Part shown: in pieces, positions 27,042 to 36,029 of the stretch
Position numbering within the stretch: the stretch's first letter is position 1
How the letters are laid out: each line of letters opens with the position of its first letter
NCBI GenBank assembly: GCA_039033995.1
Contig: JBCCBP010000017.1
Coordinates: 1 to 64,000, forward strand
Direction: 5' to 3'
DNA from: CALBPI01 sp039033995
Lineage (GTDB): Bacteria; Pseudomonadota; Gammaproteobacteria; Steroidobacterales; Woeseiaceae
Length of the DNA stretch: 64,000 bases
The notes under the pieces: generated by a model
Told to the model about the DNA's origin: nothing
What the model saw: the letters and a program-made list of their open reading frames with translations, nothing else
Database searches by the model: none
Position numbers and translations under genes: made by a program

Positions 27042-27117
27042 GGGCCGTTAGCTCAGATGGTAGAGCAGTTGGCTTTTAACCAATTGGTCATAGGTTCGAT
27101 CCCTATACGGCCCACCA
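27042..27117 (+). tRNA. tRNA-Lys (anticodon TTT)
   Basis: A 76-nt standard cloverleaf: acceptor GGGCCGT/ACGGCCC, D-arm beginning TAGCTCAG, anticodon stem GTTGG/CCAAT with loop CTTTTAA (anticodon TTT), T-loop GGTTCGATCC, and encoded CCA. No strong terminator follows, so read-through toward thrA is possible. Confidence 0.97.
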
Positions 27118-27258
27118 CTTCCTCCCTGGTCGCACAGCACCGTTTCTTCGGTAACCAACGATCACACGCGATCGACTACACAGATTGGTGGATTTGGTAG
27201 TCCAGAATTGACGGCGAGTCAGTTATCATGCGCGTTTACGCGAATTGGCAGCGACACC

Positions 27259-29748
27259 TTGAACACTAAAAACAGCCGCGCCTGGCACGTACATAAATTT
27301 GGGGGCACCTCTCTGGCAGATGCGGATTGCTGCCGGCGGGTGGATGCCTTGGTGGGTCGATTCGAACCGCATCATCGCGCCGCCATCGTCGTTTCGGCGA
27401 TGGGCGGGATGACCGATCAGTTGCTCGCTGTGGCCAACCTTGCGCAGTCGGACATGGCGGCCAGTGATGAACTCCTGCTGGGTCTCCAGTCACGCTATGA
27501 AGCGGCTTGCGGATGTCTGCTCGACGTAAAAAACCGCGGTGCTGTACTCGACGCCTGGCGGCAGGACCGCGACGATATTCGCGACCTCGTCCAGGCGATC
27601 AATCTGATGGGCTCTGCTGCACAGCGCACCCACGATGTGATCTCCGGTTACGGCGAGATCTGGTCATCGCGACTGATGGCGGCGTTGCTCCAGCAATCGA
27701 TGCCCGATCGCAAAGTGGCCTGGGTCGATGCGCGAGATATCCTGGTCGTGACCCAAACGCGTCTCGGTGCGGCCGTTAAATGGCCGGCATCGCGCGAACG
27801 ACTGGCCGAGGCAACAGCAATACATGATGCCGATGTCATTGTCGTCACCGGGTTTATCGCAACGGACACCGAAGGCAAACAAACGACGCTGGGGCGCAAT
27901 GGTAGCGACTACTCCGCTTCGGTGTTCGCCGCCTTGCTGGCTGCCGAGTCAGTGACTATATGGACCGACGTCCCTGGCGTCATGAGCGGCGATCCACGGC
28001 AAATTCCGGAAGCGCGCGTGGTTAGAACACTGTCCTATAGCGAGGCGATGGAGTTGGCCTATTTTGGCGCCAAGGTCATTCATCCGAAGACAATGGGACC
28101 TGCGATCTATGACGATATCCCGATTTTTATTCGCAGCACCTTCGAGCCGGATGGCGAGGGTTCGAAAATCTCCGGCGAGTCGGACAGTGACGATCCCATC
28201 AAGGGCATCACGTCGATTGGTGGGCTTGCTGTCATTAACCTGGAAGGCGCCGGTATGTCGGGCGTTCCTGGGACGGCACATCGCCTGTTCCGCGCACTCC
28301 ATCAGTCGGATATCTCGGTCATCCTGATTTCGCAAGCCAGTTCCGAGCATTCGATCTGCTTTGTGGTTGCGGGCGAAGTCGCTGAGCAGGCAGCTTCCGT
28401 GGTCCGTGGTGCGTTCAGTGCCGAAATCGAAGGCGGTCAAATCCAGAACGTGTCGATCACCACCGGCTGTAGTGTCATTGCTGTCGTCGGTGACCGCATG
28501 TACGGCACGCCAGGTGTGGCGGGTCGTTTTCTGAACACGCTGGGGCAGGCGGGCATCAACGTGATTGCGATCGCTCAAGGGTCCAGCGAGCGCAACATCT
28601 CGATTGTTGTTCATGAGCAGGACGCACAGCGTGCGATTCGAGCAGTCCACTCTGGTTTCTACCTGTCCCCGAAAACGCTGTCGATCGGGTTGATCGGCCC
28701 GGGTACGGTCGGTAGCACGCTCCTGCAGCAGCTGCAGACCGAAGCGCCACGTTTGCTGCGCGACTTCGGTGTCGATCTTCGCGTTCGCGCGATCGCAACG
28801 TCTCGCAAGCAGTTGTTGGCGACCCGCAATATCGCGTTGTCCGATTGGCGCGCGCAGCTTGAGACATCAGCCGAAGCGCTCGATCTCGAGCAATTCGTCA
28901 ACCACGTGGATGCCGACCATCTGCCGCATGCCGTGATGATCGACTGCACGGCCGATGATGCGATCGCTGATCTCTATGCCGACTGGCTCGCCCGAGGGAT
29001 CCATATCGTTACGCCTAACAAGAAGGCGTTCAGCGGCTCGCTGCAGCGTCTGCAACGACTGCAAGGGCAGGCGCGCGCGGCGGGTAGCTATTATTTCTAC
29101 GAAACCACAGTCGGTGCGGGTCTGCCTATCATCCGCACACTACAGGACTTGCGTGACACCGGTGACAGCGTGCACTCGGTGCAGGGTATCTTCTCTGGCA
29201 CGCTGGCTTACCTGTTTAATACCTACGATGGCACGACGCCTTTTTCGGACATCGTTGTCGCAGCGAAAGAAGCCGGGTTTACTGAGCCGGACCCGCGCGA
29301 TGACCTGTCCGGTATGGACGTCGCGCGCAAGCTGGTAATCCTTGCGCGCGAACTTGGGCACACATTGTCACTGGAGGCGCTGTCGGTCGAGAGTCTCGTG
29401 CCGGCGTCGTTGGCGGATGTTTCAACCGACGAGTTTCTCGCTGGATTGCCAATGGTGGATCAATCGATGGCGGAGCGGCTCGCACAGGCACAATCGAACA
29501 ACGCTTGCCTGCGCTACGTGGGTGAGCTTTCCGCAGATGGCACAGCACGCGTTAGTTTGCAGGAGATTCCGCTGTCGCATCCGTTCGCAAATATCGCGTT
29601 GACCGACAATGTCGTCTGTATCAGTAGTGATCGCTATGCCGACAATCCACTGGTCATTCAAGGACCAGGCGCTGGTCCTGAGGTGACGGCTGCCGGTATT
29701 TTCGCGGACGTGTTGAGACTCTCGGCGCAATTGGGTAACCGGCGTTGA
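27259..29748 (+). CDS. thrA: bifunctional aspartokinase / homoserine dehydrogenase
   Basis: An 829-residue fusion that catalyses the first and third steps from aspartate to threonine. The kinase begins at KFGGTSLAD (about residue 13) and has TLGRNGSDYSA (about 213). ACT regulatory domains span about 310-465, and the dehydrogenase begins at IGLIGPGTVGSTLLQ (about 476). No ATG is available near the family start; I take the TTG at 27259, while a TTG at 27208 is also open. It heads thrA-thrB-thrC. I see no leader peptide rich in Thr/Ile codons and no attenuator upstream, so control may rely mainly on feedback inhibition. Confidence 0.96.
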   Translation: MNTKNSRAWHVHKFGGTSLADADCCRRVDALVGRFEPHHRAAIVVSAMGGMTDQLLAVANLAQSDMAASDELLLGLQSRYEAACGCLLDVKNRGAVLDAWRQDRDDIRDLVQAINLMGSAAQRTHDVISGYGEIWSSRLMAALLQQSMPDRKVAWVDARDILVVTQTRLGAAVKWPASRERLAEATAIHDADVIVVTGFIATDTEGKQTTLGRNGSDYSASVFAALLAAESVTIWTDVPGVMSGDPRQIPEARVVRTLSYSEAMELAYFGAKVIHPKTMGPAIYDDIPIFIRSTFEPDGEGSKISGESDSDDPIKGITSIGGLAVINLEGAGMSGVPGTAHRLFRALHQSDISVILISQASSEHSICFVVAGEVAEQAASVVRGAFSAEIEGGQIQNVSITTGCSVIAVVGDRMYGTPGVAGRFLNTLGQAGINVIAIAQGSSERNISIVVHEQDAQRAIRAVHSGFYLSPKTLSIGLIGPGTVGSTLLQQLQTEAPRLLRDFGVDLRVRAIATSRKQLLATRNIALSDWRAQLETSAEALDLEQFVNHVDADHLPHAVMIDCTADDAIADLYADWLARGIHIVTPNKKAFSGSLQRLQRLQGQARAAGSYYFYETTVGAGLPIIRTLQDLRDTGDSVHSVQGIFSGTLAYLFNTYDGTTPFSDIVVAAKEAGFTEPDPRDDLSGMDVARKLVILARELGHTLSLEALSVESLVPASLADVSTDEFLAGLPMVDQSMAERLAQAQSNNACLRYVGELSADGTARVSLQEIPLSHPFANIALTDNVVCISSDRYADNPLVIQGPGAGPEVTAAGIFADVLRLSAQLGNRR

Positions 29749-30692
29749 AGACGACTGCACGCGCATTTGCACCCGCATCGATCGGCAACCTGGGCGTCGG
29801 TTTCGATGTGCTTGGGCTCGCCATAGAGGGCCCCGGCGACTGCGTCACGGTCATGCGTCGGGACAGGCCAGGGATCGAGATTAACGACATTCGGGTGGCT
29901 GATGCGGCCGCGAATGCTGTCAAACTGAGTCGTATAGCAGAAAAAAACACGGCCTCGATAGCCGCTGCGGCATTGTGGGCTGCCGTCGGTGAGCCCGGCG
30001 GACTGGAAATGGTGATCGAAAAGGGGATCCCGCTGGGTTCCGGCATGGGCAGTTCTGCCGCATCGGCGGTGGCTGGCGTTGTCGCGGCCAACGCGCTGTT
30101 ATCCGCGCCGCTCTCAATGGATGCACTCATGCCGTACGCGATGCAGGGGGAGTCATTTGCCAGCGGCGCCATGCACGCCGACAACGTCGCGCCGAGTCTG
30201 TTGGGTGGTATGGTGTTGTGCCCGCACGCGTGGCTGCCGGAGGTGCGCGCGCTACCACTCCCCACGGATATTCGCTCAGTGCTCGTACATCCGCATCTAC
30301 GCATCAATACCGCCGATTCGCGGCGCGGCTTGAGCAACAGCGTGCCGTTGCCGGTAACGGTGGCGCAGATGGCGGCCATCGCGGGCTTTGTGCATGCGTG
30401 TCATAGCAACGATATGGATTTGATTCGTCGCACGCTAGTCGACCATGTGGTCGAGCCACAACGGTCGTCACAGGTCGCGGGCTTCGCAGATGTTCGTGAT
30501 GCTGCCATGCAGGCCGGTGCGCTTGGTTGCTCGTTATCGGGCAGTGGCCCAAGTCTGTTTGCACTTGCCAGTGTCGATGATGCGCCGGCGGTGGCGCTCG
30601 CCATGCAGGGCGCTTTTACCGCCCATGCGATACCCAGTGACTACTGGATTTCGTCGCTCGCAGCGCCAGGTGCGCGGGTGTTGGAAGACTGA
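29745..30692 (+). CDS. thrB: homoserine kinase
   Basis: A 315-residue GHMP kinase that phosphorylates homoserine. The substrate region APASIGNLGVGFDVLG (about residues 9-24) and the ATP loop PLGSGMGSSAASAVAG (about 94-109) match the family. It starts with TTG, overlapping the thrA stop (TTGA), so translation is probably coupled. This is the classical GHMP form, not the ThrH/ThrB2 type of pseudomonads. Confidence 0.95.
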   Translation: MKTTARAFAPASIGNLGVGFDVLGLAIEGPGDCVTVMRRDRPGIEINDIRVADAAANAVKLSRIAEKNTASIAAAALWAAVGEPGGLEMVIEKGIPLGSGMGSSAASAVAGVVAANALLSAPLSMDALMPYAMQGESFASGAMHADNVAPSLLGGMVLCPHAWLPEVRALPLPTDIRSVLVHPHLRINTADSRRGLSNSVPLPVTVAQMAAIAGFVHACHSNDMDLIRRTLVDHVVEPQRSSQVAGFADVRDAAMQAGALGCSLSGSGPSLFALASVDDAPAVALAMQGAFTAHAIPSDYWISSLAAPGARVLED

Positions 30693-31996
30693 TGCGATTT
30701 GAGAGTACCCGAAAAGAGGGTTCCGTCGATCTCGATACCGCGTTGCTGTCGGGGCTCGCGCCGGACGGCGGTCTCTACGTGCCGACCTCGCTGCCGCAGT
30801 ATCCACTGAGTGCGTTCGAAGGGGCCGACGATCTGCTCGATATCGCCGAGGTGTATTTGCAGCCGTTCTTCGAAGGTTCACGTCTCGCCACATCACTGCC
30901 AGAGATCGTCGCTGAGACCTTCCATTTCCCCATACCATTGCTGAGTCTTGCGAACGAGACCGGTTGTCCGGTGTCGGTGCTGGAGCTATTTCACGGTCCA
31001 ACTGCAGCATTCAAGGACGTTGGTGCTGGTTTTCTCGCGGCGTGTTTGACGCGGCTTGACGACGCGGCGGCCGATCGGCCGCTGACGATTCTCGTGGCGA
31101 CCTCCGGTGACACCGGCGGCGCGGTGGCATCAGCGTTTCATCGTCGTGACGGCGTTCGCGTCGTCGTGCTGTTTCCAAAAGGCAAAGTATCGCCGCGGCA
31201 ACAGCATCAGCTGACCTGTTGGGGCGACAATATTGTTGCCGCTGCGGTCGAGGGTACATTCGACGACTGCCAGCGTATGGTTAAGGCCGCATTTGTCGAT
31301 CCGGTGCTTCGTCGCGAGTACCGGTTCTCGTCGGCCAACAGTATCAACATCGGACGCCTGATCCCGCAGAGTGTTTACTATGCGGCAGCGTCGCTGTCGC
31401 ATTTCCGGCAAACGGGTAAGGCACTCTCATTCATCGTGCCGACGGGTAACCTAGGCAACGGGCTAGCGGCGGTGCTCGCGCGTGCCTGTGGCCTGCCGAT
31501 CGATGACATCACCTTTGTCAGCAATGCGAATCGAACGGTGCCCGACTACTTCGCGAGCGGTGAGTATCAGCCACGCGACAGCATCGAGACGCTGGCATCC
31601 GCGATGGACGTTGGTGCGCCCAGTAATCTCGAACGCCTGCGCCATTTGTTTGGTGAACGCGATGCGCTTCTGCAGCGATCGTTATCGGCCGAAACGGTGA
31701 ACGATGACGCTATTCGCGCGCAGATTGCACGGGATGCTGAGCGGTTTGAGTTCGCCTGGTGTCCGCATAGTGCGACCGCCATGCACGTGTGGGATCACCT
31801 CGACGCCAACCATAAAGCGAAGCCGCAGGCCGTTGTCGCGACCGCACATCCGGCCAAGTTTGAAACGATTGTTGAGCCGATCATCGGTCGGTCCGTTGAA
31901 ATCCCTGGAAGTTTGCAGCGCCTGTTGGCACTACCGAGCGAATTCGCGACAATCCCACCGGAATTGGATGCGCTCGCAAGCGTGCTGCAAGGTTAG
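30692..31996 (+). CDS. thrC: threonine synthase
   Basis: A 434-residue PLP enzyme that turns phosphohomoserine into threonine. It opens with MRFESTRKEGSVDLDTALLSGLAPDGGLYVP-type family sequence; the PLP lysine lies in HGPTAAFKDVGAGF (about residue 108), and SGDTGGAVASAF and PTGNLGNGLAAVLA form the phosphate-binding loops. Its ATG overlaps the thrB stop (TGATG). Confidence 0.96.
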   Translation: MRFESTRKEGSVDLDTALLSGLAPDGGLYVPTSLPQYPLSAFEGADDLLDIAEVYLQPFFEGSRLATSLPEIVAETFHFPIPLLSLANETGCPVSVLELFHGPTAAFKDVGAGFLAACLTRLDDAAADRPLTILVATSGDTGGAVASAFHRRDGVRVVVLFPKGKVSPRQQHQLTCWGDNIVAAAVEGTFDDCQRMVKAAFVDPVLRREYRFSSANSINIGRLIPQSVYYAAASLSHFRQTGKALSFIVPTGNLGNGLAAVLARACGLPIDDITFVSNANRTVPDYFASGEYQPRDSIETLASAMDVGAPSNLERLRHLFGERDALLQRSLSAETVNDDAIRAQIARDAERFEFAWCPHSATAMHVWDHLDANHKAKPQAVVATAHPAKFETIVEPIIGRSVEIPGSLQRLLALPSEFATIPPELDALASVLQG

Positions 31997-32003
31997 GTAA
32001 CGG

Positions 32004-32594
32004 ATGTCATCAATGCTAGATGCGATACTGCAGGCTGTGTCTTCACCATCGATAGCGTCCTGGCCGGTGTACGCGTCCGTATTGGCAGTATTACTGACCC
32101 TCTTCATCTTGGTGCTATGGTGGCGTGGGCGCAGCGTCTCAACGATTGGCAAGTCGCTGGCCGCTGTCAGTATCGAGCAATTGACCGACGTCGTGCTGCC
32201 GAAGGCCGATGACGGCGACATTCACATCGCACATATACTGCTGACCGAGCGCGGTATTCTGGTCGTTGATATTCGCGATATCAGTGGCATCGTATTCGGC
32301 AGCGATAAGATGCGCGATTGGACCATCATGCAAGATGGTCGTCGGTTCACGATTCCGAATCCCCAGGAGGCGTTGCTCGATCGTATCGCGGCGGTCAAAC
32401 TCGCGGTCGGCAAAGGGGCGGTCGATGGCTGTGTCATCTTTAGCGATGGCGCCGATTTCAGCAAGGGTCGACCATCGCTCGTACGCACCGAGTCGGATTT
32501 TCGCAAAGAATGGGCTATACGCGAGCCCAACACGGCACGCGCTGCTCATGACATGGCCTGGACCGCATTGCGGGATGCGACGTTTCGCGCGTAA
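32004..32594 (+). CDS. membrane-anchored NERD-domain protein
   Basis: A 196-residue protein with one N-terminal transmembrane helix (about residues 22-41) followed by a NERD (nuclease-related) domain. GDIHIAHILLTERGILVVDIRDISG (about 72-96) resembles the NERD core. The usual acidic and lysine positions of the domain are replaced by HIAH and IRD, so nuclease activity is doubtful. It begins seven bases after the thrC stop and may be co-transcribed with thrABC, though no metabolic link is apparent. It converges with tatD. Confidence 0.7.
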   Translation: MSSMLDAILQAVSSPSIASWPVYASVLAVLLTLFILVLWWRGRSVSTIGKSLAAVSIEQLTDVVLPKADDGDIHIAHILLTERGILVVDIRDISGIVFGSDKMRDWTIMQDGRRFTIPNPQEALLDRIAAVKLAVGKGAVDGCVIFSDGADFSKGRPSLVRTESDFRKEWAIREPNTARAAHDMAWTALRDATFRA

Positions 32595-32662
32595 CGCAAT
32601 GTATCGGTTAGCGGCCCGTCGTCAGACTCGTCAGTCAGCCTCTGTTCGATAGCGCCCGCCGA

Positions 32663-33454
32663 TCAACGCGCGAGACCGAAAAAGCGTTTCGCGTTGGCGG
32701 TGGTTTGTGATGCCAGTTCGTCAACGCTGACATCGCGGGCCGCTGCGACAACGCGTGCGACCTCCGGTAACCAGGCTGGCTCGTTGCGTCGAGTCTTCGG
32801 TTTGGGTCGCAGACTACGAGGTAGCAGGTAGGGCGCATCGGTTTCGATTAGCAACCTATCGGCGGGAATCTTAGCCACCAGCGGCAGCAAGTGCTGGCCG
32901 CGTCGTTCGTCGCAGATCCAACCGGTGATGCCAACATACAAATCCAACGCGAGATAGGCTTCGAGCTCTCGTTGCCCGGCAGTGAAACAGTGCGTGACGG
33001 CGCGCGGTAGTTTCGGCAGCCACGGTTTCAGTACTTCAAGAAAATCGTCGTGGGCATCACGTTGATGTAGAAATACGGGCAGCGCAAATTCTGCAGCGAG
33101 TGACAGCTGACGCTCGAAGGCATCGCGTTGCCGGTCCGCTGGCGCGAGATTGCGGAAGTAGTCGAGCCCGCATTCTCCGGCCGCCACGACATCGGGTGCC
33201 GACATTTGCATGGATAGTTCCTGATGCATAGCGTGGTCGTAGTCGGCGGCGTGATGGGGATGGACGCCGGTGGTGTAGTAAAGACGCGCGTCTGTAGAGG
33301 CGATCGTCGCGGCACGTCGGTTTGAGACCAAAGAGCTACCGGTAATCACAATGTCCTGTACGCCGGCGGCACGCGCTCGCGCTACAACGGCGTCGCGATC
33401 TTCGTCGAAACTCGAGTCAGCCAGGTTGGCGCCAATGTCGAATAGCTCAGTCAC
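32663..33454 (-). CDS. tatD: TatD family metal-dependent DNase
   Basis: A 263-residue TIM-barrel hydrolase. Metal ligands typical of TatD are visible: GVHPHHA (about residue 66), GECGLDY (about 95), FLHQRDAHDDF (about 130) and ETDAPYLLPR (about 207). E. coli TatD acts as a 3'-5' exonuclease in repair of oxidised DNA. The frame is open to 33466, but the GTG at 33454 has GGAG six bases before it. The TatD, YcfH and YjjV subgroups are close, so the symbol is the best guess. Confidence 0.85.
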   Translation of the reverse strand: MTELFDIGANLADSSFDEDRDAVVARARAAGVQDIVITGSSLVSNRRAATIASTDARLYYTTGVHPHHAADYDHAMHQELSMQMSAPDVVAAGECGLDYFRNLAPADRQRDAFERQLSLAAEFALPVFLHQRDAHDDFLEVLKPWLPKLPRAVTHCFTAGQRELEAYLALDLYVGITGWICDERRGQHLLPLVAKIPADRLLIETDAPYLLPRSLRPKPKTRRNEPAWLPEVARVVAAARDVSVDELASQTTANAKRFFGLAR

Positions 33455-33542
33455 GTTGATCTCCACGCTATGCCGCGCGCAGTCTACGGGACAGTGCGTC
33501 GCATCGCCAGTGATCGTACCAATGTGACCTAGCGCACAGTTT

Positions 33543-33560
33543 TACCCCCCAGACGGGGTA
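33543..33560 (+). promoter_or_regulatory. hairpin just upstream of the TPR gene
   Basis: TACCCC and GGGGTA form a 6-bp stem with a CCAGAC loop, ending ten bases before the ATG at 33571. If transcribed it would sit where a ribosome binding site should be, and that gene has no visible one. It could be an operator or a translation-control hairpin. Confidence 0.35.
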
Positions 33561-33570
33561 TCCTTTCGTT

Positions 33571-34323
33571 ATGTATATCCGAGCGTTGTTTCTTGTTGTC
33601 GCGACGTGGTGTGTTGGTGCGACTGCACACGCGGCGATGAAAATAGCAGATCTGCGAGATCGTGCCGCGGTCATAGAGTACGCGGCGCACGTCGGTGACT
33701 TCCGGCAGCTGACGCAAATCAGCGATCTTCTGGTAGAGCAGACCGCGCGTGGGAATTTACAGAAGCTCGTGCATTATTACTCTGCATTGGCTGCGTACCG
33801 CGCTGCCGAGATCGATGCGGACGTCGAGTATCGGGTTGGGGTTCTGCTGGATCGCTGCGTGGACCAAGGCAAAGCGGCCCTGAAACTTGATCCGGAGTTT
33901 GCAGAAGCGCTTGCGCTGATCGGCGCCTGTCACGGCCTCGCCGCCGCGCGTCAACCGTTGGCTGCCATTGTGTCGGGCAATTTCTCAGCACGCGAGCTTA
34001 AACGAGCGCTGGCGCTGGCACCGGAAAATCCACGCGTGCAGCTCTTGCACGCGATTACACTGATGCGCCGGTACGAATCCCCGCAGCGCCGCGCACAGGC
34101 GGAAGAGAGCCTAGGCGAGGCACTGCGCTTGTTTGATGCTTTCGCGACCATGGACGATGCGGAGTCGCCGCAGTGGGGTCAGGAACACGCGCATCTATGG
34201 ATGGCGCGACTGGCGCTGGCCAACGACGACAAGGTCGCGGCACGCGATCATCTGGAGCAAGCCCTGCTGATCGCTCCCGACTTTGAGATGGCTCGCGTCG
34301 AATTCACATCGCTAGGCAGCTAG
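33571..34323 (+). CDS. exported TPR-type protein of unknown function
   Basis: A 250-residue protein with a signal peptide (residues 1-21, cut after AHA) and helical repeats resembling TPRs: GKAALKLDPEFAEALALIGACHGLAA (about 100-125), LKRALALAPENPRVQLLHAI (about 145-165) and ARDHLEQALLIAPDFEMARVEF (about 225-246). It is probably periplasmic and holds partners together. No enzymatic motif is visible. It starts about 115 bases from the divergent tatD gene. Confidence 0.7.
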   Translation: MYIRALFLVVATWCVGATAHAAMKIADLRDRAAVIEYAAHVGDFRQLTQISDLLVEQTARGNLQKLVHYYSALAAYRAAEIDADVEYRVGVLLDRCVDQGKAALKLDPEFAEALALIGACHGLAAARQPLAAIVSGNFSARELKRALALAPENPRVQLLHAITLMRRYESPQRRAQAEESLGEALRLFDAFATMDDAESPQWGQEHAHLWMARLALANDDKVAARDHLEQALLIAPDFEMARVEFTSLGS

Positions 34324-34493
34324 CGGTTACTGTCCCCGATTAAGCTGTACGGAGGGCTGTAGAGCGCGCCGTCACGCGTTGACACTGATGTGTCCGCGAT
34401 ATCTGTCCAATTCATGTCTCCGCTACTAAACCTTTTTGCCCCTGGCGACATCCTAATAGTGAATCTGTCGTGTACTATTGGGAGATGATCCAG

Positions 34494-35216
34494 ATGAAAG
34501 CCTTAACTTCAGCCGCCACGATGGCCGCAATCCTCTGCTTGACGTCGCTGGCCTTGCCGACGACCGCCGACGCATCCGTCAATAAGAATATTCGAATTGA
34601 AGCCGGCGAGAGCAGCACCGGCGGCAGCAGCGTCAACGGCAATATCAAGGTGGATAGCTCGGCGCTCGTGTCGGGTAAGCTCTCGACCGTCAATGGCGGC
34701 ATTTCGATTGCCGAGGGTGCTATCGTGCAGGAGGTTGAGACTGTCAATGGCAGGCTTAAGATCGCAGACGATGTGCAACTCGAGTACGCCAACACGGTGA
34801 ACGGTCGGAATCAGCTCGGCGATCGTGTCGTCGTCAATGCCAACGTGTCGACCGTGAATGGGTCGATCGAAGTCGGTACTGGCAGTCGGGTTGGTGAAGA
34901 TGTGAGTGCAGTGAACGGCAAAATCTCGCTGCACGGTGTCGATGTCGGCGGCGACGTCGTCAACGTTAACGGCGGCATGAACATTACCGATGGCAGTATC
35001 GTGCGCGGTTCTGTCATTGTTAAAAAGCCAAAAAAGCGCGGCTGGAACTGGGGCAAGAGCAATAAGCCTCGCATTGTGATCGGCCCCAATGTGGTGATCG
35101 AGCAGACTTTGCTGCTTGAGCAACCCGTGGAGTTGTACGTTCACGAAACGGCGCGTATCAATGAAATCAAAGGTGACGATATTGATATCAACCGCTTCTC
35201 GGGCGATCGCCCCTGA
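34494..35216 (+). CDS. secreted VNG-repeat beta-solenoid protein
   Basis: A 240-residue protein with a signal peptide (cut after ADA near residue 27) followed by a repeat of about 18-22 residues, each centred on VNG and a short strand: VNGNIKV, VNGGISI, VNGRLKI, VNGRNQL, VNGSIEV, VNGKISL and VNGGMNI. A regular repeat of this kind with alternating hydrophobic residues predicts a right-handed beta-helix. A basic KKPKKRGWNWGK linker and an acidic C-terminus follow. It resembles bactofilin-type or adhesin-like solenoids but is exported. GGAG lies nine bases before the ATG at 34494; an ATG at 34485 is too close to it. Confidence 0.75.
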   Translation: MKALTSAATMAAILCLTSLALPTTADASVNKNIRIEAGESSTGGSSVNGNIKVDSSALVSGKLSTVNGGISIAEGAIVQEVETVNGRLKIADDVQLEYANTVNGRNQLGDRVVVNANVSTVNGSIEVGTGSRVGEDVSAVNGKISLHGVDVGGDVVNVNGGMNITDGSIVRGSVIVKKPKKRGWNWGKSNKPRIVIGPNVVIEQTLLLEQPVELYVHETARINEIKGDDIDINRFSGDRP

Positions 35217-35229
35217 ACGATTGTGGTGG

Positions 35230-35261
35230 CTGTCACGCTCGCCGTTCGTGGGGCGTGACAG
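35230..35261 (+). promoter_or_regulatory. 9-bp inverted repeat covering the YgjP ribosome binding site
   Basis: CTGTCACGC (35230-35238) and GCGTGACAG (35253-35261) are perfectly complementary with a 14-base loop. The stem ends at the base before the TTG start at 35262, and the only candidate ribosome binding site (GGGG, 35250-35253) lies in its loop edge. There is no T-run, so it is not a standard terminator. It may be a translation-control hairpin or a protein-binding site. Confidence 0.55.
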
Positions 35262-36029
35262 TTGCTAGACCCGAATCAGCTGACGCTGGATCTGCGTGAC
35301 AGTGCCGAGCGGGCTGCGTCTCCCCGAGTTCGTTTTAGTCGACGCGCTCGGCGTCTGATTCTCAAGGTGCATACGGACGGCGAGGCGGAAGTTGTGGCGC
35401 CGATCGGCACCTCGGAACGCAATATCGTCCGATTCGTCGAAGAGCACCGCGATTGGATCGCAAAGACACGCGATGCCCAGTTAGCGGCGCACCCGCCTGT
35501 CGATCGGCAGCGTCCTGATCACATTGTGCTGCCTGCGTGCGGCGAACACTGGCGAATTGTCCGGCGTCCACAGAAATCGGACAGTTTGCGTGCGCGTCGG
35601 TTGCCCGACGACACACCCGATCGCTTTGTCGTCTGTGTGGACGGAAGGCCGTTAGCAAGCGAGGACGTGGTGCGGGATGCGGTCCGGCGTTTGGTGATTC
35701 AACGGGCGCGAGATGCATTCGAGTCCCGTCTGCCACAGTTCGCGGCCGCGCTCGGTAGTCGCTACAACCGACTGCAGGTGCGTGACCAGAAAACCTGTTG
35801 GGGCAGCTATTCAGCGCGCGGGACGCTGAGCATGAATTATGCGGCCATTTTCCTGCGCCCCGAATTGTTCGACTATCTGTGCGTGCATGAGCTTGCGCAT
35901 TACCACCATATGGATCACTCACGCGCGTTTTGGCGGTGCACGGAATCGGTCCTGCCAAACGCACGCGCGCTGGATCGCGAGTTGGGCAGTACAAGGGCTG
36001 TTGTGCCGCCCTGGTTATGGTCGACATGA
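35262..36029 (+). CDS. YgjP/SprT-type zinc metallopeptidase (DUF45)
   Basis: A 255-residue cytoplasmic protein with the zinc motif HELAHYHHMDHSRAFW (about residues 210-225) and the preceding KTCWGSYSARGTLSMNYAAI strand of the YgjP/WLM family. The N-terminal half (about 20-120) is the usual basic domain. Family members are putative proteases whose substrates are unknown. The start is a TTG at 35262, after GGGG; no ATG is in frame nearby. It overlaps the SGNH gene by four bases (ATGA). Confidence 0.85.
   Translation: MLDPNQLTLDLRDSAERAASPRVRFSRRARRLILKVHTDGEAEVVAPIGTSERNIVRFVEEHRDWIAKTRDAQLAAHPPVDRQRPDHIVLPACGEHWRIVRRPQKSDSLRARRLPDDTPDRFVVCVDGRPLASEDVVRDAVRRLVIQRARDAFESRLPQFAAALGSRYNRLQVRDQKTCWGSYSARGTLSMNYAAIFLRPELFDYLCVHELAHYHHMDHSRAFWRCTESVLPNARALDRELGSTRAVVPPWLWST

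Noticed and set aside
27159..27174. CGATC/GATCG inverted repeat before thrA as an attenuator
   Set aside because: The stem is only 5 bp with no T-run, and no leader peptide rich in Thr or Ile codons accompanies it.
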